Assembly: GCA_021775805.1 (NCBI GenBank)
Contig: JAJFHD010000090.1
Span: 186,001-250,000, forward strand
Origin: Alphaproteobacteria bacterium
GTDB lineage: Bacteria; Pseudomonadota; Alphaproteobacteria; Rhizobiales; JAJFHC01
DNA length: 64,000 nt
Direction: 5' to 3'
Shown here: one piece after another, positions 1-9,003 of the stretch
Numbering within the stretch: position 1 is the stretch's first letter
Layout of the letters: the number at the start of each line of letters is the position of its first letter
Position numbers and translations under genes: made by a program
Notes under the pieces: model-generated
What the model was told of the DNA's origin: nothing
The model's input: the letters and a program-made list of their open reading frames with translations, nothing else
Database searches by the model: none

Positions 1-46
1 TGGGATCATCTGGCGGTCGTATCCTGCAGCAGAAGGTAGACCGCAG

Positions 47-520
47 ATGTCAGCAATCAGAATTCACGCCATGCCGACCGAAACCGCCGAAGCATTTCGC
101 AGTGGTGCGTTGGACGCCAACGGCCAGCGCCCCGAAGAGCATGTTTCGAACGGGCCCGGCAATCCATGCCGCCATTGCCTGGATTTCATCGCGCCGGGTG
201 AACCTATGCTGGTTCTGGCTTATCGGCCCTTCCCACAACCGCAGCCCTATGCGGAAATTGGCCCCATTTTCCTTCACAGGAAGGCCTGCATGCGATTTGA
301 AAACGCGGAACACATACCTGAGGTGCTTTCCAGTTCGCCGACCTACATGATCCGAGGGTATGGGCACGATGACCGCATTATCTATGGTTCGGGCCAGGTC
401 GTGGCATCAAAGGATATTGAAGAGGCGGCACGCCGCTTGTTCGAGGATACCGATATTGTCTATGCGCACGTACGGTCGGCGTCCAACAACTGCTTCCAAT
501 GCCGCATCGATGCCCGCTAA
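47..520 (+). CDS. DUF1203 family protein
   Basis: Protein of 157 residues that I recognise as the DUF1203 family. It has a paired-Cys stretch near residues 41-44 (PCRHCLDF), a central IFLHRKAC segment, and a C-terminal NNCFQC motif where the family is best conserved. The family has no established biochemical role; the cysteines suggest a small metal-binding or structural fold, which is inference. There is no signal peptide, so it is probably cytoplasmic. The ATG follows an AGGTAGACCGCAG stretch that could serve as a ribosome binding site. It stands alone at the window edge, convergent with the next gene. Confidence 0.8.
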   Translation: MSAIRIHAMPTETAEAFRSGALDANGQRPEEHVSNGPGNPCRHCLDFIAPGEPMLVLAYRPFPQPQPYAEIGPIFLHRKACMRFENAEHIPEVLSSSPTYMIRGYGHDDRIIYGSGQVVASKDIEEAARRLFEDTDIVYAHVRSASNNCFQCRIDAR

Positions 521-575
521 GGGGCGGGGCGTGCCGACACAGGCCAACACCCGCAGACCCTAGGCCGTATCCGGT

Positions 576-986
576 CTAGTTGGCCAAAGGGCGTATGTAT
601 TTGCGAAAAACCCAGCCGACCCGGCATGGTCCGGTATAGGGCCTGGCGCTCGGCCACGGCGTAAAGACGCCGCAATCGGTGTCGCCCGGAGTGTACACCA
701 CGCCCAGCCATTTACCGACTTCATCGCACAGATAGACGATATCGTCTGTGTGGAGTTCATCCAGCTTGGTGTATTTCGCCGATGGGCCTGACCTGACCGC
801 CAAGAAATTGTCGCCTTGGGGGTTCAAGCCGCGCACGCTGCCGGTGCCGCTGCACGCGTCCACGTCCGCGCGCCCGCCGACGATGACCGGTCTGTCGAGG
901 AATGTTTGTGCCGAAGCTGCAGCACACGACAGACACGATGAAACCAAGGCAAATACAAATCTTAACACGAACGCATTGAACCGCAT
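576..986 (-). CDS. secreted SH3-domain protein
   Basis: Protein of 136 residues with a signal peptide (hydrophobic segment about residues 4-26, cleavage near AASA) followed by one bacterial SH3-like domain. The domain shows the typical FLAVRSGPS, KLDELHTDD, VYLCDEVGKWLGVVY and GPCRVGWV blocks. Such periplasmic domains usually bind peptidoglycan or peptides. I chose the ATG at 986 over an upstream codon at 1010 because it is preceded by GGGGAG and starts directly into the signal peptide. Four cysteines in the mature part could form disulfides. Function beyond binding is unknown. Confidence 0.78.
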   Translation of the reverse strand: MRFNAFVLRFVFALVSSCLSCAAASAQTFLDRPVIVGGRADVDACSGTGSVRGLNPQGDNFLAVRSGPSAKYTKLDELHTDDIVYLCDEVGKWLGVVYTPGDTDCGVFTPWPSARPYTGPCRVGWVFRKYIRPLAN

Positions 987-1144
987 GGCCAACTCCCCAT
1001 TTTGCGTCAATCTTGCCGTCTGGGGTCGAAAAGTACAAGTTTCTCGAACTGAACGACCGAAGTATCAAGGGGCGACGGTTTTCCATCGCGGCATTACTGC
1101 GTAGAGTCTTGAAGTTCGAGACAAATCACGGTGTGCGTGCCTTA

Positions 1145-2245
1145 ATGCTGTCTTGCCTGTCGATTTCGGATGGGACAGCATGCGATAGTCATTTCTTGGA
1201 GTTGAGTCAGTTGAAGCATACACAGGGTATTTCGTGCGCCTTGGACCTGGAGAGTGACGGTAAGCGTTTTGGTAGTTTGGACCTTTCACACTCCGACAAT
1301 GAAAACGCCTTTGCAACAATCCCAATCCCGATCGTCGTCATTGCAAACGGACCTGGTCCGACAGTTCTTCTGACCGCCGGCAATCACGGCAATGAATACG
1401 AAGGTCAGGTCATTCTGCGGCGGTTGATCCTGGAGACTGAACCCGACGACATTACCGGCCGTCTGATTATCCTGCCGGCGCTAAACTATCCGGCCGTGAT
1501 CGACGATGCCCGTGTCTCGCCACTTGATGGCGGCAACCTCAACCGGTGCTTTCCGGGAGCTGACGATGCCGGCCCGACCTCGGCCATTGCCGGTTTCGTG
1601 ACACAGGCGTTGCTGCCGCTGTGCGATGCCGGCATCGACTTTCATTCCGGCGGTGACAGTGCCGACTACCTGGCTTGCGCATTCCTGTGCACGTGCCGCG
1701 ACAGAACGGTTTTTGCCAGAAGCCTCGAACTGGCCGAGGCCTTCGGCGCGCCTTACACCTTTGTTGTCCACGGCGAGGAAGCGCCCTCGGGTTTCGATCC
1801 GACAGCGCAATCGCTTGGTGTCCCGTTTATCTCGAACGAATTGTCGGGAGGAGCAGGGGTCGACCGGTTAGCAACACGGATTGGCCACAAAGGTTTGAAC
1901 AATGCGCTCGTCCATCTTGGTTTGTTGCCGGCGGAGAGAAAGCAGGAAAGCGGCACGACAACCTTTCTGGATGCCATGACCGGAAGCTCGCTCGTGTCAT
2001 CCCCGATCACCGGAATTTGCGAAACGGCGGTTGACTTGGGTGAATACGTGCAGGCTGGCACGGTCGCGGCACGCATTTACTCGCTTGAGGAGGTCGACCG
2101 TCCACCTGTGGAACTGAAGTTCGAGGCTGAAGGTATTGCGGTTGTGCGCCGGTTGCCGGCACGAGTTGTGCGGGGCAGCCACATTTATATAGTCGCCACG
2201 GAAATTGGACGAGACGAAGTCCTTAACAGCGTTGGCGTGCCATGA
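1145..2245 (+). CDS. succinylglutamate desuccinylase/aspartoacylase family deacylase (DoeB-like)
   Basis: Zinc-dependent N-acyl amino acid deacylase of the AstE/aspartoacylase superfamily, closest by recalled sequence to DoeB, which removes acetyl from N-alpha-acetyl-2,4-diaminobutyrate in ectoine breakdown. Visible zinc-site motifs are GNHGNEYEG (His and Glu ligands) and the distal DFHSGG. SPLDGGNLNRCFPG is the usual Asn-Arg substrate-binding block, and a C-terminal biotinyl-like beta domain carries DLGEYVQAG. The start is uncertain: the conserved part begins near 1230, so a TTG at 1202 or 1211 is possible and the ATG at 1145 may be too early. No other ectoine genes lie nearby, so the true substrate is open. 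The next gene starts one base after its stop. Confidence 0.8.
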   Translation: MLSCLSISDGTACDSHFLELSQLKHTQGISCALDLESDGKRFGSLDLSHSDNENAFATIPIPIVVIANGPGPTVLLTAGNHGNEYEGQVILRRLILETEPDDITGRLIILPALNYPAVIDDARVSPLDGGNLNRCFPGADDAGPTSAIAGFVTQALLPLCDAGIDFHSGGDSADYLACAFLCTCRDRTVFARSLELAEAFGAPYTFVVHGEEAPSGFDPTAQSLGVPFISNELSGGAGVDRLATRIGHKGLNNALVHLGLLPAERKQESGTTTFLDAMTGSSLVSSPITGICETAVDLGEYVQAGTVAARIYSLEEVDRPPVELKFEAEGIAVVRRLPARVVRGSHIYIVATEIGRDEVLNSVGVP

Positions 2246-2246
2246 A

Positions 2247-3188
2247 ATGAACCGGCAATTTCCATCATTGATCCTGTTGTTTCTCGTTTTTCTCGTCCTG
2301 GGTACAACCTTGGTCTGGCAGGGAAATGCCCATGCCAAAATTCTGGAAGTGACCCTCGACCAGACAACCAAAGGCGGGACGGCGGTGGCCCGGAGTGGCC
2401 AGATTGCCGTCAGGCTTTACTACGAAATCAAGACCGGAGCGGAGCTTGGATGGGAAAACGAGGAAGCCAGGATCCGTGTTCCCATGATCGAAGTCCGGCG
2501 TCTCAACCGGCGTGTCATGATCATGCAAGGGGAAGTGTCGGGTTTTGCCTGGCCGACGGCGACCGCTCAGATCCTGGAGCTTGATCCCGGCAATCCCTAT
2601 CCGGAGGTGCTGCTGTCCACCTATTCCGGCGGCGCGCATTGTTGCACTGTAATTCGGGTGGCTTCAGCCTCGCCCGAAGGCAGCCGCTGGTACCGCCTGG
2701 AAGCTGGTCCGTTTGACGGCGACCGGGCAACGGTCAGCGATGAGGACGGTGACGGAGTTTATGAGTTCTCCAGTCCGGACCAGCGATTTCATTATCAATT
2801 CTCTTCCTATGCCGGCAGTTACCCGCCCATGAGAATTCAGCAGGTGCGCGGCAGAAAGCTGGTGGACGTGTCCTCCGAACCGGCTTTTCAATCTGTCCAT
2901 CGCAATCATCTGAACGCCCTGCTGCCAATCGAGGAAACCATCAAAACAGCCAGCGAACCCAACGGCATACTCGCTGGATACACGGCAACCAGAGCCCGGC
3001 TCGGAGAATTCGAGGAGGCGTGGCGAACACTGCTCGCGCTCTACGATCGAAAATCGGAATGGGGACTGAGATACTGTTCCGGTGGCTATGATGCCGGTTC
3101 AACCTGTTTGAAGTGGTCGGAGTATCCGGGCTATCCAACGGCGTTGCTGGCATTTCTGAGAAAGACCGGCTACGTCGACCCCGAATAG
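2247..3188 (+). CDS. secreted protein of unknown function with SGGAHCC motif
   Basis: Protein of 313 residues beginning with a clear signal peptide (LILLFLVFLVLG, cleavage near NAHA). The mature part has a conserved YSGGAHCCTVIRV block and an EF-hand-like acidic loop (DEDGDGVYEF) that may bind calcium, then a cysteine-containing C-terminal region (YCSGGYDAGSTCLKW). I know this pattern from uncharacterised exported proteins of proteobacteria. The ATG lies one base after the deacylase stop, so translation is probably coupled and the two are likely co-transcribed. No enzymatic motif is seen. The function is unknown. Confidence 0.75.
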   Translation: MNRQFPSLILLFLVFLVLGTTLVWQGNAHAKILEVTLDQTTKGGTAVARSGQIAVRLYYEIKTGAELGWENEEARIRVPMIEVRRLNRRVMIMQGEVSGFAWPTATAQILELDPGNPYPEVLLSTYSGGAHCCTVIRVASASPEGSRWYRLEAGPFDGDRATVSDEDGDGVYEFSSPDQRFHYQFSSYAGSYPPMRIQQVRGRKLVDVSSEPAFQSVHRNHLNALLPIEETIKTASEPNGILAGYTATRARLGEFEEAWRTLLALYDRKSEWGLRYCSGGYDAGSTCLKWSEYPGYPTALLAFLRKTGYVDPE

Positions 3189-3330
3189 GGTCATCTGATA
3201 GGCAGAGATTTGCCCCGGAAGTTGCCAATGTCCTGCCAATTTGACCGACTGCCTTACAGGCCTCTTAACGTTTCGCGGCTAGGCTGTGAGACATGTAATC
3301 GGGTTTGTGTAGCAGTGAAAGACCGAGAGT

Positions 3331-3621
3331 ATGGCAGGGTGGCAACGCGGATCGTGGATTTGGCTTCTGTTGGCGGTGATGATGTATCCGGCAGTTGCAT
3401 TTGCGGATCAGACTAATACCGCCGGTTGCGACCTGTTTGTCGACGAAACGCTCGTTTTTACCATTCACGATGGCCTGGCGCTGGCTGACGTCACAATCAA
3501 CTACCGCCTGCTCGACGATGATGCGCTGTCGCTCGATGTCGAGCCTTCCGGCTCATGCCGGGATCAGAGTGATATCCCTGTGTTGTTTACACCCAACCAT
3601 CGTCCTCAGATCCTGGGGTAG
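3331..3621 (+). CDS. small exported hypothetical protein
   Basis: Ninety-six residues. A strong signal peptide (WIWLLLAVMMYPAVAFA) precedes a short mature domain with two cysteines, consistent with a small periplasmic protein. The upstream AAAGACCGAGAGT gives only a moderate ribosome binding site. No family is recognised. It ends 24 bases before the stop of the convergent glycosyltransferase gene. The signal peptide is the main argument that it is real. Confidence 0.5.
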   Translation: MAGWQRGSWIWLLLAVMMYPAVAFADQTNTAGCDLFVDETLVFTIHDGLALADVTINYRLLDDDALSLDVEPSGSCRDQSDIPVLFTPNHRPQILG

Positions 3622-3644
3622 TGATGCCCAAGACCAGATACGGT

Positions 3645-4580
3645 CTAGCGGTAAGCTGAACCTGCAGGTCGTTTCTGGCCGCTAAGGGCTTGCCACATTG
3701 GCGGGACGGCAACAGCCAACGTGAAAATAAGCATCGCGACGTAGAGCGGGAAGTCGTACCAGCGAAGATAACGCCGCCGAACTCTATGGAAAGTGCGCAG
3801 GCCGGAACGACACTCGTCAAGAGTTAACCGCGCAACCGTGACAACGCGTTGGCCTGACGCCACTCCTTCAAGACACGCCATCCTGCCAAACTGCGTGCCT
3901 TTCTGCCTGGCGAGGTCGTAGACGAAGGGTAAACCGCCAAAGGCGTGAACCATCACAGCACCGGGTTCGACCAGAAACTTGATGCCGGCTTCCAAGTTCC
4001 TGTTGTTGCGGTAGTGTTGAACCACAAATGGCGTTTCATCCATTGGTGGATGAGACCGGGAGAGGAACTTGCGTCTGAACACGGCACCGTTCGGCGAGAA
4101 GTGTTCGCATGGCCCGAGCGAGCCGGTATCCATGTAAGCCCGGTCGATGAGCGTCATGACCCGTTTCAGGCTCGTTGGCGGCTCGTAGACCGTGAGACCG
4201 CTGACAACATCGTACTCATCATGGTTGTCTATTGCGCTGACCAACAAGCGCAGCCAACTCTTGGCTGGAATTGCGTCGGCTTCGGTAATCGCAATCAGGT
4301 CTCCCGAGCAAAGCTTTACGCCGGCGTCTTTCAGTCCGATGGACGTTGTTTCGGGCAGGAAGTGCACCTTCACATTCGGAAACTGAACTCTCAGAGCGTC
4401 GGGATAGGTGTCGGCATAAAACTCCGAATCGACAAGCACGACTTCAAAGGTTTCCTCCAAGTCCTGTGCTTCGAATGCTTCCAGGCTAGCCTGCTCGTCA
4501 TTCCAGTTTTTGCCGGCGGCACTGACAAAATCACAGACAACAAGCACACTAATTCGCGGTTCAATCATTTGATTGCACAT
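3645..4580 (-). CDS. glycosyltransferase family 2-like protein
   Basis: About 311 residues with a GT-A fold. The N-terminal beta strand (ISVLVVCDFV) is followed by VVLVDSEF, a GLKDAGVKLCSGDLIAITEADAIP segment in which EADAIP takes the place of the metal-binding DxD, and a downstream acceptor region with CEHFSPNGAVFRR. A single hydrophobic segment near the C terminus (FPLYVAMLIFTLAVAVPP) suggests membrane attachment. It would transfer a sugar from a nucleotide donor to an unknown acceptor. The reading frame extends upstream to 4703, but that part overlaps the oxidoreductase gene, so I start it at the ATG at 4580, six bases after that gene's stop; 4568 is an alternative. Probably co-transcribed with the oxidoreductase. 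Confidence 0.75.
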   Translation of the reverse strand: MCNQMIEPRISVLVVCDFVSAAGKNWNDEQASLEAFEAQDLEETFEVVLVDSEFYADTYPDALRVQFPNVKVHFLPETTSIGLKDAGVKLCSGDLIAITEADAIPAKSWLRLLVSAIDNHDEYDVVSGLTVYEPPTSLKRVMTLIDRAYMDTGSLGPCEHFSPNGAVFRRKFLSRSHPPMDETPFVVQHYRNNRNLEAGIKFLVEPGAVMVHAFGGLPFVYDLARQKGTQFGRMACLEGVASGQRVVTVARLTLDECRSGLRTFHRVRRRYLRWYDFPLYVAMLIFTLAVAVPPMWQALSGQKRPAGSAYR

Positions 4581-4585
4581 TCCGG

Positions 4586-5929
4586 TCAAAGCCCCAGGCG
4601 GTCCAGTACAGAATACCCCTTGATGGCGATCGATGCTCCCAACCTGCTGAAGCGGTGAAACGGCACCGGTGTTGCATGGTCGATGGGTACATCTGCCTCG
4701 CAAGCGTCCATGCCTGACGCAAGTCGGGCGGCGTCACGGCCGAGAACGCTGGACAGGGCAACGCCCGAGGCATTGTAGCCGTAAACTGCAAACCCGCGCT
4801 TGCCAATTTGCGCCAGAACCGGCAAATGCGACAGAGTAAAGCCGACCCAACCCGCCCAGCACGTTGTAAGCGGCTCGTCCGCGAATTCAGGAAAGAACAT
4901 CGCGATACCCTCGCGCAACGGCTGGGCATCATTCAGGGTTACGTCCGTGCGGAAAGGCGCTCGGCCGCCCATGATGATGCGGCCATCCGGGCTCTTTCTA
5001 AAATAGTGCAGCAGACGGCGGGTATCGCTGGCTGCATGGCCTTGGGGAAGTATGTGGTCGGCACGGCTGCCCAGGGGCGCTGTGGCGGCCTGAAAACTGC
5101 ACACGCGCACAAATCCTCTGTGGACAGGCGGAAACAGACCGTATGTGTAGGTGTTCGACGCAAGTATCAGCCCATGGGCGGAGATTGTTCCGGACGTTGT
5201 AACCAGGCGCCAGCGGTCATCGTTCTGGGAAATTCCGGTTACGGTCGTGTCACCGTAGATTTTGGCGCCAAGCTCCGAGGCTCGCCCTGCCAGTGCCTGG
5301 CATAGTTTGAGCGGATGTACGCTGCCACCGGTTTCCGCCAACAGAGCACCGGGGAATGCATGCGACCCCGTCAACAGTCGGGCCTCGTCCCCGGCAATCA
5401 TGCGCATGCGCGGATTCAACTGGGCAATCTCTTCGAGTTCAACCGTCAGTCGTGTCAGCGCGCGGTCGTTGTGGGCAAGCGTCATATATCCCGGCTGCAG
5501 AGCATCGCATTCGAGGTGATGCGTTCTGATGACCTCAAACAGCGTGTTGGCGCTCTCTAGACCCGCTTTAAACCAACGCTCGCCGCGTGTTCGGCCATAA
5601 CGGCGCACCAACGCCGATGGTGACGCATGGAGCCCGGGAATGACCTGACCGCCATTGCGCCCCGAAGCGCCCCAGCCGGGTTGATTGGCCTCAATGACGG
5701 TAACACGACGTCCCTGTGCCGCAAGAACAAGGGCTGCATGAAGGCCTGTGAAGCCTGCTCCGACGACGGCCACGTCTGTCTCCACTGAAGCGTCCAGGCC
5801 GGGATAGGGTTTCGCGGGCATTGCCGTCGCCGCCCACACTGAATCCGGCGGCGGCTGGGCTGAGGGCAGGGGGTCGTCCAATTTGCTTGCAAACATGATT
5901 GGAAATCCGTTCAGGGTGACAATCGTCAT
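4586..5929 (-). CDS. FAD-dependent amine/amino acid oxidoreductase (DadA/PuuB type)
   Basis: Protein of 447 residues of the DAO superfamily. A Rossmann FAD motif (VAVVGAGFTGLHAAL) starts near residue 53, preceded by a short lead typical of gamma-glutamylputrescine oxidase (PuuB/OrdL) relatives. GWGASGRNGGQ is the classic flavin-contact block of this group, and the C terminus has GYNASGVALSSVLGR. It would oxidise a secondary or primary amine, giving an aldehyde or imine and H2O2 or reduced carrier. Substrate is not determinable, but polyamine derivatives or N-methylated amino acids fit the family and the polyamine transporter 5 kb away. The start could also be the ATG at 5896. Confidence 0.82.
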   Translation of the reverse strand: MTIVTLNGFPIMFASKLDDPLPSAQPPPDSVWAATAMPAKPYPGLDASVETDVAVVGAGFTGLHAALVLAAQGRRVTVIEANQPGWGASGRNGGQVIPGLHASPSALVRRYGRTRGERWFKAGLESANTLFEVIRTHHLECDALQPGYMTLAHNDRALTRLTVELEEIAQLNPRMRMIAGDEARLLTGSHAFPGALLAETGGSVHPLKLCQALAGRASELGAKIYGDTTVTGISQNDDRWRLVTTSGTISAHGLILASNTYTYGLFPPVHRGFVRVCSFQAATAPLGSRADHILPQGHAASDTRRLLHYFRKSPDGRIIMGGRAPFRTDVTLNDAQPLREGIAMFFPEFADEPLTTCWAGWVGFTLSHLPVLAQIGKRGFAVYGYNASGVALSSVLGRDAARLASGMDACEADVPIDHATPVPFHRFSRLGASIAIKGYSVLDRLGL

Positions 5930-5992
5930 AACCTGTTAAGCATAAGTCCCCTATTGTTGGGTTCTGGTTTTGCACATAATTGGGGACGGCAC

Positions 5993-6208
5993 ATGAGCGT
6001 GGGCTCTTTGACATCTGCAGCGCTCGCGGTTACGCAAGCGCAAACAGCGCAGTCGATTCAGGTGGCAGTTGCAAAAAAAGCTTTCCAGGCCGAAGCCAAT
6101 GTCGGCAACGCGCTCCTGCAGACGGCTCAGAACCTTCAGGCGGCTTCACAAGGTGCCGTTCCTGATCCGAACGGCGGTCCAGGCCAGATTGTTGATCGTA
6201 CGGTGTGA
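5993..6208 (+). CDS. YjfB-like putative motility protein
   Basis: Only 71 residues. It resembles the YjfB/putative motility family: an Ala/Gln-rich amphipathic helix (TSAALAVTQAQTAQS, then VAVAKKAFQAE) and a short C-terminal tail rich in Gly and Pro. The ATG at 5993 follows GGGGACGG, a usable ribosome binding site, whereas the longer frame from 5954 does not match the family. Members often sit near flagellar genes, but none are visible here, so the motility link is only the family name. Confidence 0.6.
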   Translation: MSVGSLTSAALAVTQAQTAQSIQVAVAKKAFQAEANVGNALLQTAQNLQAASQGAVPDPNGGPGQIVDRTV

Positions 6209-6243
6209 CTCCCCCTGAAGGTTTGCCGTGGCTGTTCAGTGTG

Positions 6244-7356
6244 TCACATTTGATCGAGAAATTCATCCAGTCTGCCGAGCGCCTGCGCAAAAGACCGGCA
6301 TCCCAACCCCACGCGGAAATGTTCGGTCCCCCAATTGAACCGCGAACTTGAGGCCAGCAGCAGCTTGTGGTCCTTCATGAGTTGCATGCTCACCGTCTCG
6401 GCGTTGCCCGGTCCAAGCCACCTGGGAAACGCATTTACCCCAGCGGCCGGGGTTGTCCAGTCGAACAGGTTCCCGTGTCGTTGAAAGAACGCGTCCGCAC
6501 GGGTGATGTTGTCGGCGACAATTGCTGAATTCCGGGCCAGAATTTCCGACAACATTTCGAGCGCCAGCGCTGCGAGAAACTCACTCGGCGCTGTGATGAA
6601 GCTGTTGAAATGGTCCTTGATCTCTTTGACGTCTGACAAAAGTGAGAGATTTTGCGTCGCCATCCATCCAACTCTGAGGCCAGGAAGCCCTAGTGTTTTC
6701 GAGAGCCCGTGAAGTGAGACCGCATTCTCATACTCGCAGGCCAACGGAGCATAGCGTTCAGCGGTGTCGGGCAGGCCGGTGTAGATCTCATCCGCAATCA
6801 GAGGTGTGTCGCTGGTCCTCAACAGACTGACCAGACGGCGCCGGAAGTCCTCGTCCGGTGTAAAACCGGTTGGGTTGTGCGGGGTGCAGAGCACGACGAA
6901 CCGGGTTGGCTCTTTGAGCAGATCTTCCAGGTATCCCAGATCCGGTGCCCAGCCGTTTGCCTCAATGCACGGCCATTCGATGACCTTTACGCCACGCCAG
7001 GCGGCTACCGATCTGTGCGTCTGGTAGCAGGGGGTCTGAACGATGATGCGGTCGCCCGGGCCGGCCAGAGCGAGGCCGATTGTACCCAGTGCATCGTCAA
7101 GACCGTTCGTCACCATGATGTTGCCCGCATCGAAACTGCCGTAATGCGTGGCGATTTGCGCCCTCAGTGCGGCACTGCCGTGAATCGGCGGATATCCAAG
7201 CGAAATGTCCTCAAATTTTGGATGGTCGGGTCCGGCCAGTGCAAGGAGTTCGGAAAGCGCCATGGGCTCGGCATAGGACGGGCTCAGATTGAGATCGGCC
7301 TGTGCCGCCTCGGTCGACATGAAGAAGTCCTTGAGGGGAAAGGGTTCAATTGCCAT
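6244..7356 (-). CDS. class I/II PLP-dependent aminotransferase
   Basis: Protein of 370 residues, fold type I. NGLDDALGTIGLAL contacts the cofactor, TPHNPTGF carries the conserved Asn, LIADEIYTG contains the Asp and Tyr that hold the pyridine ring, and HGLSKTLGLPGLRVGW contains the Schiff-base lysine. The C-terminal EHFRVGLG supplies the arginine that binds the substrate carboxylate. It would transfer amino groups between an amino acid and a keto acid; the specificity cannot be read. A GTG at 7359 is directly upstream of the chosen ATG. It is monocistronic by spacing. Confidence 0.85.
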   Translation of the reverse strand: MAIEPFPLKDFFMSTEAAQADLNLSPSYAEPMALSELLALAGPDHPKFEDISLGYPPIHGSAALRAQIATHYGSFDAGNIMVTNGLDDALGTIGLALAGPGDRIIVQTPCYQTHRSVAAWRGVKVIEWPCIEANGWAPDLGYLEDLLKEPTRFVVLCTPHNPTGFTPDEDFRRRLVSLLRTSDTPLIADEIYTGLPDTAERYAPLACEYENAVSLHGLSKTLGLPGLRVGWMATQNLSLLSDVKEIKDHFNSFITAPSEFLAALALEMLSEILARNSAIVADNITRADAFFQRHGNLFDWTTPAAGVNAFPRWLGPGNAETVSMQLMKDHKLLLASSSRFNWGTEHFRVGLGCRSFAQALGRLDEFLDQM

Positions 7357-7483
7357 CACTTGTTAACCGCCATCTGATGGAAGGGCACGGCTTCAACACT
7401 GTCATGGTTCGACCGACACTGTAAATCATGGCGAGTTCGAAAAGTGGTGCACATTGACGTGCTCGCCCGACAGTGCAGGTCTG

Positions 7484-8077
7484 TCAGATGAAATAGACGA
7501 CTGTCAGCACCAAGGTGGCAATACAGGTTATGGCGACTGAAATCCTGACCGTTGGTCCCAATGCGCTCTGGCTCTCGAACTCCGCGAACATGTCGTTCAA
7601 GTCGGAACTGCGTTCATGGTCGTTGTCTGCGTGACGCTCGGCTTTCGCGGCGAGACCCTGCTTCCTGGGTGGCCTGCCGGAAAAATCATTGGCGTTGGGC
7701 ATCGGGCGGCGAGGGGCCGGGGGCGAATAGTCCTTCAAAGTGTCGGGATCGACTCGCGGTCGTTGGGAGATTGGCATCGAGGCTGCTTTGACTCCGGATC
7801 GGCCAGATATCTCCTCGTCATAAACCTGAGCTTCAACCGAGTCCTTGCCGTGCCACTTCTTGAAGACCCGCCGTTGATCGACAGGGCGCTTGTATTCGGC
7901 ACGATACTGAACCGGAATCTGTTCGTACTCCGCGCGATAGGCGGCGGTGGAATATTCCGCAAGACGTTTGATCGTGCGCTGCTGCGCATCTTTATGGGCG
8001 CGGTTACTTAAGGACATATCCAGCCAATCGTTAGTCCGGTCACCACCATGGGATTCATGTACAGTCGCGCGGCTCAT
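7484..8077 (-). CDS. C-terminally membrane-anchored hypothetical protein
   Basis: Protein of 197 residues: a charged N-terminal region rich in Tyr, Arg and Glu (repeated YRAEYE/YRAEYK words near residues 47-62), a Pro-rich low-complexity middle (YSPPAPRRPMPNAND), an acidic stretch, and a single C-terminal hydrophobic segment (VRISVAITCIATLVLTVVYFI). That layout predicts a cytoplasmic disordered protein anchored by a tail helix. No family is recognised. The start is uncertain; the ATG at 8017 is an alternative. The protein at 28134 has a broadly similar layout, which may be convergent. Confidence 0.6.
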   Translation of the reverse strand: MSRATVHESHGGDRTNDWLDMSLSNRAHKDAQQRTIKRLAEYSTAAYRAEYEQIPVQYRAEYKRPVDQRRVFKKWHGKDSVEAQVYDEEISGRSGVKAASMPISQRPRVDPDTLKDYSPPAPRRPMPNANDFSGRPPRKQGLAAKAERHADNDHERSSDLNDMFAEFESQSALGPTVRISVAITCIATLVLTVVYFI

Positions 8078-8690
8078 TTCGTTTTTTTGTTCTGCTCGTC
8101 CGGCCAGCCCTTCGGCTTGCTACAGTTGTTCTAAACGCCGCAGTTCAGAATAACATCCTAACACGATAGAAACAAACGACAATCTGATGTCCGTACTAGG
8201 ATCAAAGATGCCTGATACGCCCGCCGTTCCAATCTGAAAGTTGAGTTTCTATAGTCATTGTGTACGGGATTCGCAAGCTGAGCGTAATGGGATCAGGCTC
8301 GCGACTAATTATGGCGCATGCTGGTCTGCAAGCACTCCCATCAGCCATTCCTGAAACAGTGTTGCCTCGGGTTTGGACGGTCTTTCTGTCTGATGCGTCG
8401 GATTGCGGTGGCTTTGCAACATGATCGGTCTCTTCTCCGCCGGGACCATCGGAAACTCCGGCTGTACACAATCAAAACGATGACATGGCAGCCTTTAAAC
8501 CGATTTTTGTCATGCAGACAGGCACGAAATACCGCACGGGAGCGGGGGTGGGGGCGTGGTCTCATGGCGGTCGCCCGCAGCGGCCCGGTATCAGAGTGTG
8601 ACAATTTCTTTGCTGCACTGTCGATTATGGTTCAACATTGTGTCCGGGTGAGGCGTGCGGATGCGTATTTCAAGGGAGGAGAGTGCCGAT
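8078..8690. other. 613-base intergenic region without a supported gene
   Basis: This stretch lies between two genes transcribed outward from it. Several short open frames cross it (for example 8318-8719 on the plus strand), but none has a convincing start, composition or domain. It should carry the promoters of both flanking genes. I see no tRNA, strong hairpin or repeat. Confidence 0.5.
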
Positions 8691-8996
8691 ATGATGAGCC
8701 GGAAATTCGTAGTGATTAGTGCGATACTGGGGTTGGGGGTGATGTTCCAGACAGCGATCGCTGAAGAAATGATCTCCAGGCAGGAACGTTTGAGCCAGCG
8801 CATACCGATTGATCCGATTGAGGTCGAATACACTTACGATCTCAAGATCGAAATGCACAAGGCAAGCCGCGAACTGCTGCCGTCTGACTGGAACAAGGTC
8901 GTTCGCCATGTTTGCTCCGAGGCTGCCAAGGAGTTCATGGCCAAGAAGACGGAAGAACTGGCGCAAGAGCAGGAGCAGGTGACGTCAGCTGAATGA
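8691..8996 (+). CDS. small exported hypothetical protein
   Basis: Protein of 101 residues. A signal peptide (FVVISAILGLGVMFQTAIAEE) precedes a short helical, charged mature domain with one cysteine (HVCSEAAKEFMAKK) and a Gln/Glu-rich tail. The ATG at 8691 has an excellent ribosome binding site (AAGGGAGGAG, 8-10 bases upstream), which favours it over the frame start at 8655. The gene ends seven bases before the convergent RraA-type gene. No family recognised; probably periplasmic. Confidence 0.65.
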   Translation: MMSRKFVVISAILGLGVMFQTAIAEEMISRQERLSQRIPIDPIEVEYTYDLKIEMHKASRELLPSDWNKVVRHVCSEAAKEFMAKKTEELAQEQEQVTSAE

Positions 8997-9003
8997 CTCG
9001 GTC

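Noticed and set aside
8318-8719. 133-residue open frame on the plus strand in a gene-poor stretch
   Set aside because: No ribosome binding site, odd composition and overlap with the better-supported exported protein gene that starts at 8691.
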